Source of the DNA: JACPPO01 sp965262505
Lineage (GTDB): Bacteria > Acidobacteriota > Vicinamibacteria > Vicinamibacterales > UBA2999
Length of the DNA stretch: 64,000 nt
Direction: 5' to 3'
Assembly (NCBI GenBank): GCA_965262505.1
Contig: CBDHFM010000030.1
Coordinates: forward strand, 2,108,001 to 2,172,000
The position numbers and the translations under genes were made by a program. The notes beneath the pieces were generated by a model. It searched no databases. It was given only the letters and a program-made list of their open reading frames with translations, and was not told where the DNA came from. Shown in pieces: positions 33,008 through 42,300 of this stretch (its first letter is position 1; each line of letters begins with the position of its first letter).

Positions 33008-34096
33008 CTAGATCGCGAATCGGAAGTTGATGATATCGCCGTCCTGGACGACGTACTCCTTACCCTCCAGGCGGACTTCGCCATGTTCGCGGCACACCGC
33101 CATCGACCCGCGGCTGATGAGGGCGTCGTAGGCGACCACCTCAGCGCGAATGAAACCTCGCTGGATATCGGTATGAATCTCGGCAGCGGCTGCCTGTGCC
33201 GGTGTGCCGCGGGCCACCGACCAGGCGCGACACTCGTCCTCACCGACGGTGAAAAACGACAGGTAGCCGAGCAGGTCGTAGCTGGCCCGTATGACGCGAT
33301 CCAGGCCGGATTCCGCCAGGCCGATGTCCGCGAGAAACGCGGCAGCATCGGCGCCTTCGAGCTGTGCGATCTCGAGCTCGATCGTCGCGCAGAGCGCCAC
33401 CGCTCGGGTCGCCGCGTGTGCCAGGAAGCCGGTCAACCCCGTCTGTGCCGCGGCACGCTCGACACTCGCGCCCACGCCGGCGACGTCCGCCTCGTCCAGG
33501 TTGATCACGAGCAGGAGCGGCTTGGCCGACAGAAACTGAAACCCGCGAAGACGCCTGACATCCTCGCCTGTCAGTTCCAGCGCGCGCAGCGGCGTGCCGT
33601 CCTCCAGCGATTGCCTGCAGCGTCGTACCAGGTCGCGCTCTCTTTCGAGCTCCGCCGAGCCCGCCTTTTTCAAGTCCTTCTCGATGCGCTCAAGGCGGCG
33701 CTCCGCGACACCGAGGTCGGCGAGGATCAATTCGTCTTCCATCGCCTGAGCGTCGCGCGCTGGATCGACCGAGCCGGACGGGTGCGGGACTACGGGATCG
33801 GGGAACGCGCGGACCACGTGGACGAGTGCGTCCGCGTTCTTGTACCCCGCCACGTCGACCAGTGCTTGCGCGCCGGCGCGGGCGGGTGCCGCCATGTCGG
33901 TGAACTCGACGGTGGCGGGCACGCGTTTGCCCGGGTTGTACATCGCCGTCAGCGTGTCCAGGCGCGCGTCAGGCACCCTCGAGATGCCGATGCTCACGTC
34001 GCTCCTGCCCCTGGGAGTGTCGCGGGCGCTGGTCATCAGGTGAAATAAGGCGGTCTTACCACTTGAGGAAAAACCGATAAGGGCCGCGCGCAGCAT
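33008..34096 (-). CDS. YchF/OLA1-like GTPase-fold protein (divergent)
   Basis: The protein of about 362 residues matches YchF in overall plan: N-terminal P-loop domain, an internal coiled region (LADLGVAERRLERIEKDLKK) and a C-terminal TGS domain (FTVGEDECRAWSVARGTPAQ, AAAEIHTDIQRGFIRAEVVA, VVQDGDIINFRF). The P-loop reads GFSSSGKT where YchF has GxPNVGKS, and the usual NKxE/NMxE base-specificity motif reads INLDEADV. So this is a divergent paralogue whose nucleotide preference is uncertain. It starts at ATG 34096, next to repeat copy 5, upstream of the glycosyltransferase. Confidence 0.8.
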   Translation of the reverse strand: MLRAALIGFSSSGKTALFHLMTSARDTPRGRSDVSIGISRVPDARLDTLTAMYNPGKRVPATVEFTDMAAPARAGAQALVDVAGYKNADALVHVVRAFPDPVVPHPSGSVDPARDAQAMEDELILADLGVAERRLERIEKDLKKAGSAELERERDLVRRCRQSLEDGTPLRALELTGEDVRRLRGFQFLSAKPLLLVINLDEADVAGVGASVERAAAQTGLTGFLAHAATRAVALCATIELEIAQLEGADAAAFLADIGLAESGLDRVIRASYDLLGYLSFFTVGEDECRAWSVARGTPAQAAAAEIHTDIQRGFIRAEVVAYDALISRGSMAVCREHGEVRLEGKEYVVQDGDIINFRFAI

Positions 34097-34139
34097 GGAT
34101 CGGCAGCCTAGCACGCGCGTAATTTCCGCCTTGTGTAGA

Positions 34140-34242
34140 GGGCTCGGCGCCAAAGACGCCTGTCACGGGCGTGGCACCTGCGGCGCGAATGGGGCGGCCC
34201 CGTCCGCGGCCACCCGCAACGAGGTTGTGAAACCGGTTCTAG
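34140..34242. repeat. Dispersed palindromic intergenic repeat, copy 5 (partial)
   Basis: This copy keeps the centre (GGCTCGGCGCCAAAGACG) and the right arm (GGCCCCGTCCGCGGCCACCC, then GAGGTTGTGAAACCGGTTCT followed by AG). The left arm is missing. It lies between the YchF-like gene and the dcw promoter. Confidence 0.82.
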
Positions 34243-34346
34243 TCTGTGAGTTTCGGGCCGGACGCTCTGTATCAGCCTCCCATAAGACGAACACAAAGCG
34301 AAAACACAATTTTGGCGTAACTGCCATTGGATGAGTAGGTTATCCG

Positions 34347-34376
34347 TTGACATCCCGACTGATGCGGCCTTATTAT
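34347..34376 (+). promoter_or_regulatory. dcw operon promoter (Pmra), near-consensus sigma-70
   Basis: TTGACA at 34347-34352 and TATTAT at 34371-34376 are separated by 18 bases. This is the best sigma-70-type promoter in the window. The region upstream (34243-34340) is unusually AT-rich and may act as an UP element. Transcription would start near 34383, just ahead of mraZ. Confidence 0.78.
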
Positions 34377-34380
34377 CCGA

Positions 34381-34406
34381 GTGGATTTTTGTGGAGCAAA
34401 GTGGAG
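34381..34406 (+). promoter_or_regulatory. MraZ operator: three GTGGA boxes at 10-bp spacing
   Basis: GTGGAT at 34381, GTGGAG at 34391 and GTGGAG at 34401 form three direct repeats in exact 10-bp register. This is the pattern bound by MraZ upstream of its own gene in many bacteria. They overlap the predicted transcription start and the mraZ ribosome-binding site, so binding should repress the whole division operon. Confidence 0.75.
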
Positions 34407-34853
34407 CATCAGGGACTCAGAGGCAGCTCTTCGGCCCGGATCGACGACAAGGGCCGTTTGAAAGTGCCCACGATGTTTCGGGGGGTCATTCAGGACCAGC
34501 GCGGGCCAGACGTCTTCGTGACGAGCCTCACGGGAGAGTGTGTGCGCATTTACCCGATGGCGGTCTGGCTCGACATCGAGCAGAACCTCGCGCGGGTCCC
34601 CGGCAATCACCCCGCGCGCTTGAAGTTCCTCGACCGCGTGAATTACTACGGCCAGGCAGCCGAACTCGACGGTCAGCGACGCGTATTGATTCCCGCCCAC
34701 CTTCGCGAAGGAGCCTCGATCGTCGGCGACGTGCGCGTGCTCGGACGCATCAATCACCTCGAAGTCTGGAACGAAGAGCGCTTCCTCGACAAGCTCAAGC
34801 GCGAACCGTGGACGGACGAGGACGGCTTGCGGCTCTCGGAACACGGGATCTAG
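34401..34853 (+). CDS. mraZ: Transcriptional regulator MraZ
   Basis: The protein of about 150 residues comprises two MraZ/AbrB-like swapped-hairpin domains: RGSSSARIDDKGRLKVPTMF at the start and GQAAELDGQRRVLIPAHLRE in the second repeat. MraZ binds the operator ahead of the operon and represses it. I chose GTG 34401: it lies 7 codons before the conserved GSSSARID, has GGAG at 34393-34396 as ribosome-binding site, and any earlier start would put the promoter inside the coding region. The third operator box overlaps this start. First gene of the dcw operon. Confidence 0.88.
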   Translation: MEHQGLRGSSSARIDDKGRLKVPTMFRGVIQDQRGPDVFVTSLTGECVRIYPMAVWLDIEQNLARVPGNHPARLKFLDRVNYYGQAAELDGQRRVLIPAHLREGASIVGDVRVLGRINHLEVWNEERFLDKLKREPWTDEDGLRLSEHGI

Positions 34854-34862
34854 GTGTGAGTA

Positions 34863-35744
34863 ATGCACGAGCCGGTCATGGTGGCGGAGGTGCTCGAGCA
34901 TCTCGCACCCGCGCGAGGTGGAGTGTTCGTCGACTGCACCGTCGGGTTCGGCGGGCACGCGCGGGCGATGCTCGATGCGGGCGCCTCCAGGCTGATCGGG
35001 CTCGATCGTGACCCGGCGGCCCTGGCAGAGGCCGCTGCCGCCCTTGGGGCTTATGGGGACCGCGTGACGCTTGTGCACACCGACTACCGCCGCCTGGACG
35101 ACGTGCTCGACGCGCAGGGCATCGCCGAAGTTGACGGACTGCTTGCGGATCTGGGTGTCTCGTCGATGCAGTTCGACTCGCCCGGGCGTGGGTTCAGCTT
35201 CCGGCGCGACGAGCCGCTCGATATGCGGATGGATCCGACGGCCGGTCCCACGGCGGCGGAGGCGATAGCCGACGCCGACGAACGCACGCTCGCGAACGTG
35301 ATCTACGAGTTCGGCGAGGAGCGGCATTCGCGACGGATCGCCCGGGCGATCGCCGGGGCGCAACTGCGGTCGCCCGTCAGCACCACTGGGCAGCTTGCGG
35401 AGATCGTGCGCCGCGCGGTTCCACGAAAGGGCTACTCGCGCATCGACCCTGCGACCCGGACGTTCCAGGCGATCCGGATCTGGGTCAACCGCGAGCTCGA
35501 CGGTCTCGACGCGTTTTTGGCGCACGCGGTCCGGCGACTGCGGCCGGGCGGACGGGTGGCGGTCATCAGCTTTCACTCGCTGGAGGACCGCGTGGTGAAG
35601 CACACACTGCGCGCCCTGCAGGCTGGGGGCGACCTCGGGCTGACGGTCCGCACGAAGCGGCCGGTCGTGCCCAGTCAGGCCGAAGCGGATCGTAACTCCC
35701 GCGCACGAAGCGCAAAGCTACGGGCCGCGGAGCGGGCCGCGTAA
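34863..35744 (+). CDS. rsmH: 16S rRNA m4C1402 methyltransferase RsmH
   Basis: The 293-residue SAM-dependent methyltransferase (formerly MraW) modifies N4 of C1402 in 16S rRNA. Signature regions are MHEPVMVAEVLEHL at the N-terminus, FVDCTVGFGGHARAML (SAM motif I), DGLLADLGVSSMQFDSPGRG (motif IV-like) and PGGRVAVISFHSLEDRVVKH near the end. It follows mraZ by nine bases in the conserved dcw position. Confidence 0.95.
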   Translation: MHEPVMVAEVLEHLAPARGGVFVDCTVGFGGHARAMLDAGASRLIGLDRDPAALAEAAAALGAYGDRVTLVHTDYRRLDDVLDAQGIAEVDGLLADLGVSSMQFDSPGRGFSFRRDEPLDMRMDPTAGPTAAEAIADADERTLANVIYEFGEERHSRRIARAIAGAQLRSPVSTTGQLAEIVRRAVPRKGYSRIDPATRTFQAIRIWVNRELDGLDAFLAHAVRRLRPGGRVAVISFHSLEDRVVKHTLRALQAGGDLGLTVRTKRPVVPSQAEADRNSRARSAKLRAAERAA

Positions 35745-35774
35745 CGGCAATTCAGCCACGGTGAGGCGGACAAC

Positions 35775-36167
35775 ATGACCAGCGAGACCTTCGAATACGC
35801 CATCAGGAAGGACGTTCGCAACAATCCGATCGTGCGCGAGGTCGACCAAGACCGGCACCGCGACATGTTGCGTGCAACCGCCGCGGGAGTGCTCCTGGTC
35901 GCCGTGTTGCTGTTCTGGGCGTTTCAGCACTTCGAGCGTCTTCGTTACGGGTACCGCTTCGAGCAGATGCAGCGAGAGCGCGCGGCGGAAACCGAGATCA
36001 ACCGCCACTTGCGGCTCGAGTTGGACACGCTGCGCTCGCCGATCCGCATCGAGCGTCTTGCGATCGACCGGCTTCACATGGTGGCGCCAGGCCCCAGTGA
36101 AGCGTCCGTGATCGAGCGGGTGCCGCCTGTGGCGCCGCCACCGAACTCGGTGGTCGCCCGCCGGTAG
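35775..36167 (+). CDS. ftsL: Cell-division protein FtsL (by position and topology)
   Basis: The 130-residue bitopic protein has a cytoplasmic N-terminus of about 33 residues, one membrane helix (AAGVLLVAVLLFWAFQHF, about 36-53) and a periplasmic heptad-rich segment (about 60-95). An RIERLAIDRLHMV motif resembles the FtsL/DivIC C-terminal region. A Pro-rich tail follows. FtsL sequences are poorly conserved, so assignment rests on topology and its place between rsmH and ftsI. It helps recruit FtsW and FtsI to the septum. Confidence 0.82.
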   Translation: MTSETFEYAIRKDVRNNPIVREVDQDRHRDMLRATAAGVLLVAVLLFWAFQHFERLRYGYRFEQMQRERAAETEINRHLRLELDTLRSPIRIERLAIDRLHMVAPGPSEASVIERVPPVAPPPNSVVARR

Positions 36168-36198
36168 GGCTCGTCGTGTTTGAGGGGGGGTCCAGTCA

Positions 36199-38295
36199 GT
36201 GGCCGAAAAGCCCGCGTTCGCCTGGCGCGTCACGCTGAAGCGACGGCTCATCGTCGCCGTCGCGGTGCTCGTTGCGTGGTCCGCGGTCATCGAGGCGCGC
36301 CTTGTGTACCTCCAGGTCGCGCGCCATGCAGATCTCACCGAGCGCGCGGAACGGCAGCAGCTCCGTACCGTGGAGACGACTGCCAAGCGCGGCGATATTC
36401 TCGATCGCAACGGCCACGTGCTCGCATACAGCGTGGACGCCGCCTCTATCTACGCGGTCCCGACGGAAATCAGTAACCCGGACGCCTCGGCCGCGGCGCT
36501 GTGCGCCGCGCTCTCGGAGTGTGGCACCGGGGAGCGGCAGACGCTCGCGGAGCGTATCCGGCGCGGCCGGGCATTCGCGTACGTGCGTCGCCAGGTGTCG
36601 CCGGACGACGCCCGCCGCGTCGCGGCCCTCGATCTCGAGGGCATCGGCTTCATGAAGGAGAACCGGCGCTTCTATCCCAATAAGGGTCTCGGGGCGCATG
36701 TCCTGGGATACGTCGGCGTCGACAATACCGGGCTGCACGGACTCGAAGCGCAATACGACAGCGTGATCAAGGGTCGACCCGGCACGGTGTTGATTCAAAC
36801 CGACGCACGGCGGCGTGCGTTCAGCCGGGTCGAGCGGCCGCCGACGACCGGCGCGACGCTCGAGCTGACGATCGACCAGTACCTGCAGCATGTTGCCGAG
36901 CGGGAGCTTCGCGCCGGTGTCGAGGAAAACGACGCCGCGGGTGGCACGGCTGTCGTGATGGATCCGGGAACGGGAGAAATACTGGCGCTCGCCAGCTGGC
37001 CCAGCTTCAATCCCAACGCCTACCGGCAGGCGCCGCCAGGAGCGCAGCGCAACCGCGCCACGCAGGTTATCTACGAGCCGGGTTCGACATTCAAGATCGT
37101 CACCGCGTCCGCGGCCTTCGAAGAAGAGGTCGTCGAGCCCGACGATCCGATCGACGTCAGCGCCGGGCAGATCCGATTCGGCCGGCGCGTGATCAACGAC
37201 GACCACCGGAACGGCGTGCTGTCGTTCACCGACGTGATCGTGAAGTCGAGCAACGTCGGCGCGATCAAGGTGGGCCTGGAGATCGGGCGGGAGCGGCTGG
37301 GTCTCTATGTGAGGCGTTTCGGGTTTGGCGTTCGATCGTCACCCGATTTTCCAGGCGAGAGTGGCGGCATCGTCTGGGATCCCTCGAGGCTGAACGACAG
37401 CGCCCTCGCGTCGGTGTCGATGGGTTATCAGGTCGGCGTCACGCCGCTGCAGATGGCCGCGGCCGTCAGTTCGCTTGCCAACGGTGGCGAACTGTTCACG
37501 CCGCGCGTGGTCCGTGCGGTGGTCGTCGACGGCACCAGAACGCCGACGGAGCACGCGGTGGTTCGCCGGGTGGTCTCTTCCGGCACGGCGGCGTTGCTGA
37601 CCGAGATCATGGAGCAGGTCGTCGAGAGGGGAACAGGTACCCGCGCGAAGGTTCCAGGGTTTACCGTCGCCGGCAAGACCGGCACGTCGCGAAAGGTCAT
37701 CGACGGCCGGTACTCGAGGTCGGAGTACAACGCGTCGTTCGTGGGTTTCATTCCGTCACGACAGCCGGTCTTCACGATCGTCGTCGTCGTCGATTCGCCG
37801 CACGGAAAGAACCTCTACTACGGAGGTTCCGTGGCCGCGCCGATCTTCCAGCGGATCGCGGACGCGGCGCTGCGCCATTACGGTGTGCCGCCTTCCATCA
37901 ATGCCGCGCCCCCGGTGCTGGTTTCGCGGCGTGACGTCCCGCGGGAGCGGCCCGTATCCGGTCCGGCCGAGTTCCCCGCGATCGTGACGCTGGCCGGTGG
38001 AACGAGAGGGTCCGCGGCGGTATTTCCAGACCTGCGTGGTCTTGGCGCCCGCGATGCGCTGCGGGTACTGGCCGGGCTCGGCGTGACCCCCCGCGTGTAC
38101 GGTTTCGGCATCGTGGTCGAGCAAGAGCCCGCAGCCGGCGGCTCGATCGAACCTGGCGAGGTCGCCACACTTAGGCTCGAACGGGACGTGACCGCCGAGG
38201 CGGCCCTTCTCCCCCCAGCCGACGCTGTCCCAACGGCCGAGGCGACCCTTCTTCCGGCGGTCGACGCTGTCTCGCCGGCCGACGTAGTCCCATGA
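36199..38295 (+). CDS. ftsI: Division transpeptidase FtsI (class B PBP) with a PASTA domain
   Basis: The 698-residue septal penicillin-binding protein has one N-terminal membrane helix (about 14-33), a PBP dimerisation domain (KRGDILDRNGHVLAYSVDA) and a transpeptidase domain. The latter has STFK (catalytic Ser about 296), SSN (about 350) and KTGT (about 492). A single PASTA domain follows (about 610-665, FPDLRGLGARDALRVLAGLG), then an Ala/Pro/Val-rich tail with a repeated LLP.ADAV pattern. The start is GTG 36199. A PASTA domain on FtsI is typical of Gram-positives (PBP2x, SpoVD) but also occurs in some diderms. It overlaps murE by four bases. Confidence 0.92.
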   Translation: MAEKPAFAWRVTLKRRLIVAVAVLVAWSAVIEARLVYLQVARHADLTERAERQQLRTVETTAKRGDILDRNGHVLAYSVDAASIYAVPTEISNPDASAAALCAALSECGTGERQTLAERIRRGRAFAYVRRQVSPDDARRVAALDLEGIGFMKENRRFYPNKGLGAHVLGYVGVDNTGLHGLEAQYDSVIKGRPGTVLIQTDARRRAFSRVERPPTTGATLELTIDQYLQHVAERELRAGVEENDAAGGTAVVMDPGTGEILALASWPSFNPNAYRQAPPGAQRNRATQVIYEPGSTFKIVTASAAFEEEVVEPDDPIDVSAGQIRFGRRVINDDHRNGVLSFTDVIVKSSNVGAIKVGLEIGRERLGLYVRRFGFGVRSSPDFPGESGGIVWDPSRLNDSALASVSMGYQVGVTPLQMAAAVSSLANGGELFTPRVVRAVVVDGTRTPTEHAVVRRVVSSGTAALLTEIMEQVVERGTGTRAKVPGFTVAGKTGTSRKVIDGRYSRSEYNASFVGFIPSRQPVFTIVVVVDSPHGKNLYYGGSVAAPIFQRIADAALRHYGVPPSINAAPPVLVSRRDVPRERPVSGPAEFPAIVTLAGGTRGSAAVFPDLRGLGARDALRVLAGLGVTPRVYGFGIVVEQEPAAGGSIEPGEVATLRLERDVTAEAALLPPADAVPTAEATLLPAVDAVSPADVVP

Positions 38296-39812
38296 CGGTC
38301 GGCGAGCTGCTGCAGGATGTCGCTCGGGCGGTGCCGCCGGACGAGCGACCGCTGGGGCGTGGTGGTCCCCCGGCCCTCGACGTGCCGTGCCGCGGCGTCA
38401 CGCATGACTCGCGCCGCGTGAAAGCCGGGTGGGTGTTCGTGGCGCTCCGTGGGCTGAAGGCCGATGGGGTGGACTTTGCGCACCAGGCGATCGCGGCCGG
38501 CGCGGCTGCCGTCGTGGCCGAGCGCGACGCTGGCTCCGAGCTGCCGCGCGTTCCATGGATCGTCGTGAAGGATGCGCGGCCGGCGCTTGCGGAGCTTTCC
38601 GCGGCGTTCTTCGGGCATCCGAGCCGCGAGATGCGCGTCGTAGGCATCACCGGGACCAACGGCAAGACGACGACCAGCTATCTCGTCGCGTCGATCTTCG
38701 AGGCGGCGGGCACGCGATGCGGGCTAATGGGTACCGTCGCCTACCGGACCGGCACCCAGGAATTCGCAGCCACGAGAACGACGCCGGAGGCTCCCGAGCT
38801 GCACGGATTGATGCGGCAGATGGTGGAGACCGGCTGCGGCGCCTGCGCCATGGAAGTGTCGTCGCATGCGCTTGCGCTCCGCCGCGCGGACGGCATCCGA
38901 TTGACCGCTGCGGTCTTCACGAATCTCACCCGCGACCATCTCGATTTCCATGGGGACATGGAGACCTACTTCGCCGCTAAGCGGCGCCTGTTCGAGACGC
39001 TTCCCGCGGACGCCCCGGCAGCGGTCAACGCGGATGATCCACGTGGCGCCGCCGTCATGGAGACAACACGGTGCCCCGTCACGTACGCGGTCAACCAGGC
39101 CGCGGACGTGACGCCGGGACCGCTGTCGATCTCGCTCGAGGGCCTGGAATTCGATGCTCGAACACCCCAAGGGACGGTGCACGTTCGGTCTCGGCTCGTC
39201 GGCCAGCCCAACGTCTACAACATTCTCGCGGCGGTGAGCGTGACCGCGGCGCTCGGCCTGCCGCTCGACGCGATCGAGCGTGGCCTCTCGCGGCTTGAGG
39301 GCGTGCCGGGTCGCTTCGAGCAGGCGTCATCGCCTGACGACGACATCACAGTCGTCGTTGACTACGCGCACACCGACGACGCGTTGCGAAACCTGCTGGA
39401 GACGGCGCGACCCCTCGCGGCGCGCCGGCTCATCACCGTGTTTGGCGCCGGCGGCGGCCGCGACCGTGCGAAGCGGCCGCTCATGGGCATGGTCGCGGCG
39501 CGGCTCAGCGACGTCGTTGTCATCACCTCGGACAACCCCCGAGCTGAGGACCCGCACCGCATCATCGACGAAGTCAATCTCGGCGCGCAGCCGGAAGCGC
39601 GGCAGGGGGGCGCGGAAGTCCTGACGATGGTCGACCGGCGCGAGGCGATCCTCCACGCGGTCGGTGAGGCGGCTTCGGGCGACGTAGTGCTCATTGCGGG
39701 CAGGGGCCACGAAAAGTACCAGGGGATCGATGGCGGGTCGGTGCCCTTTGACGATGTGGTGGTAGCACGCGAGGCGCTGGGAGCGCGGCGTTTCAGGTCG
39801 CGGGTTGGGTGA
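38292..39812 (+). CDS. murE: UDP-MurNAc-tripeptide synthetase MurE (meso-DAP type)
   Basis: The 506-residue ATP-dependent ligase adds the third residue of the stem peptide. It has the Mur-ligase P-loop GITGTNGKTTTSYLVAS (about 118-134), the carbamylated-Lys/Mg region and the C-terminal FGAGGGRDRAKRPLMG. The substrate-selecting motif reads DNPRAEDP (about 414), the DNPR form of meso-diaminopimelate enzymes, so the wall is probably DAP type. ATG 38292 overlaps the ftsI stop. Confidence 0.95.
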   Translation: MTVGELLQDVARAVPPDERPLGRGGPPALDVPCRGVTHDSRRVKAGWVFVALRGLKADGVDFAHQAIAAGAAAVVAERDAGSELPRVPWIVVKDARPALAELSAAFFGHPSREMRVVGITGTNGKTTTSYLVASIFEAAGTRCGLMGTVAYRTGTQEFAATRTTPEAPELHGLMRQMVETGCGACAMEVSSHALALRRADGIRLTAAVFTNLTRDHLDFHGDMETYFAAKRRLFETLPADAPAAVNADDPRGAAVMETTRCPVTYAVNQAADVTPGPLSISLEGLEFDARTPQGTVHVRSRLVGQPNVYNILAAVSVTAALGLPLDAIERGLSRLEGVPGRFEQASSPDDDITVVVDYAHTDDALRNLLETARPLAARRLITVFGAGGGRDRAKRPLMGMVAARLSDVVVITSDNPRAEDPHRIIDEVNLGAQPEARQGGAEVLTMVDRREAILHAVGEAASGDVVLIAGRGHEKYQGIDGGSVPFDDVVVAREALGARRFRSRVG

Positions 39813-41210
39813 GGCGCTTCGCCTCACGCTGGAATGGGTGGCCGAGGCGGTCGGCGGCCACATCCGGTCGGGCGGTCCGGGCGACGCAATCGGGGATGTC
39901 GTCAGCGACACCCGGACGCTGCGGGCCGGAGACTTTTTCGTCGCGCTCAGGGGCCCTCGTTTCGACGCGCATGAGTTTGTCGCAGAGGCGTTTCGGAAGG
40001 GCGCTGGCGGCGCGATCGTCGAGCGCGGGTTTGTCGGTCCCGCTCAGCCGACAAGTGGCGGCGTCGTCGAGGTCGATGACACCACCAGGGCGCTGCAGGA
40101 CCTGGCGCGCACGGTGCGAAGGGCGAGCGGGACGAGGGTCGTTGCGATTACCGGCAGTGCCGGGAAGACCACCACGAAGGAGGCGATCGCGGAGTTTCTC
40201 TCCGGACGCTCTCGAGTGGTGAGAAACGAGGGGAACCTGAACAACCACATCGGGCTGCCGCTCTCGTTGCTGCAACTGCGCGAGCGCCCCGAGGTTGCGG
40301 TCATGGAACTGGGGATGAACCACGCGGGAGAGATCAGCACGCTCGTCGCGATCGCGGAGCCGGAGATGCGCGTGTGGACCAACGTGGGTGATGCCCATAT
40401 CGGGTTCTTCGCGTCGCCGGATGCGATTGCCGATGCCAAGGCGGAGATTCTCGAACGCGCGGACTCGGACCATGTCCTCGTCTGCAACGCTGATGACGCG
40501 CGAGTGATGGCGCGGGTCAGTGTGTTTGCCGGCCGGACGCTGACGTTTGGGACGTCGGACGGGGCGACGGTACGCGCCTGCGACGTCGAGAACCTCGGCG
40601 TCGATGGCATGCGCGCCCGGATGGTCACCCCCGCGGGTGAGCGACAGGTCCAGACACCGCTCGTCGGTCGCGGCAATCTCGCCAACGTCCTCGCGGCGAC
40701 CGCCGTCGCGCTGGATCTCGGCACGCCGCTCGATGACATCGTAGGCGCCGCCGCACGATTGAAGGCACCCGATCAACGTGGCGCGGTGCGTCGACTGCGT
40801 GGCGAGACCGTCCTGATAGACGACTCCTACAATTCGAGCCCCTCGGCGCTGGCGGCCGCGCTCGACGTGGTGGCCTGCGAGACGCGGGCGTCAGGAAAAG
40901 TGGCTGTGCTCGGCGAGATGCTCGAGCTCGGCGACCACGCGCTTGCACTCCACCGGCAATCGGGGCGGCTGGCTGCCGCGGCAGGACTGCGGCTGCTCGT
41001 CGCCATCGGTGGAGCACCCGCGCGGGCTCTCGCCGACGCGGCCATCGAGGCAGGGATGCCGGTGTCCGCCGTTCTCCACGTCGAAACGAGCGATCTGGCG
41101 GCGCGTGACGTCGTCGCCGCGGTCCGCCCGGGCGACCTCGTGCTCGTCAAAGGGTCTCACGGCGTCCGTACCGATCTCGTGGCGGACGCCGTCGCGGCGG
41201 AGTTCGCCTG

Positions 41211-41211
<1 letters not shown>
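39805..41211 (+). CDS. murF: UDP-MurNAc-pentapeptide synthetase MurF
   Basis: The 468-residue ligase adds D-Ala-D-Ala to the tripeptide. It has VVAITGSAGKTTTKEAIAEF (P-loop, about 113-132), NLNNHIGLPLSLL, VMELGMNHAGEI and LIDDSYNSSPSALAAAL, the MurF hallmarks. The likely start is TTG 39805, overlapping the murE stop by eight bases. No ATG lies close to the conserved N-terminus. The stop overlaps the mraY ATG. Confidence 0.93.
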
Positions 41212-42296
<1,085 letters not shown>

Positions 42297-42300
42297 TGGT

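Noticed and set aside
32387..34048. Long plus-strand open frame of about 550 codons
   Set aside because: It is antisense to the glycosyltransferase and YchF-like genes and has no recognisable domain.
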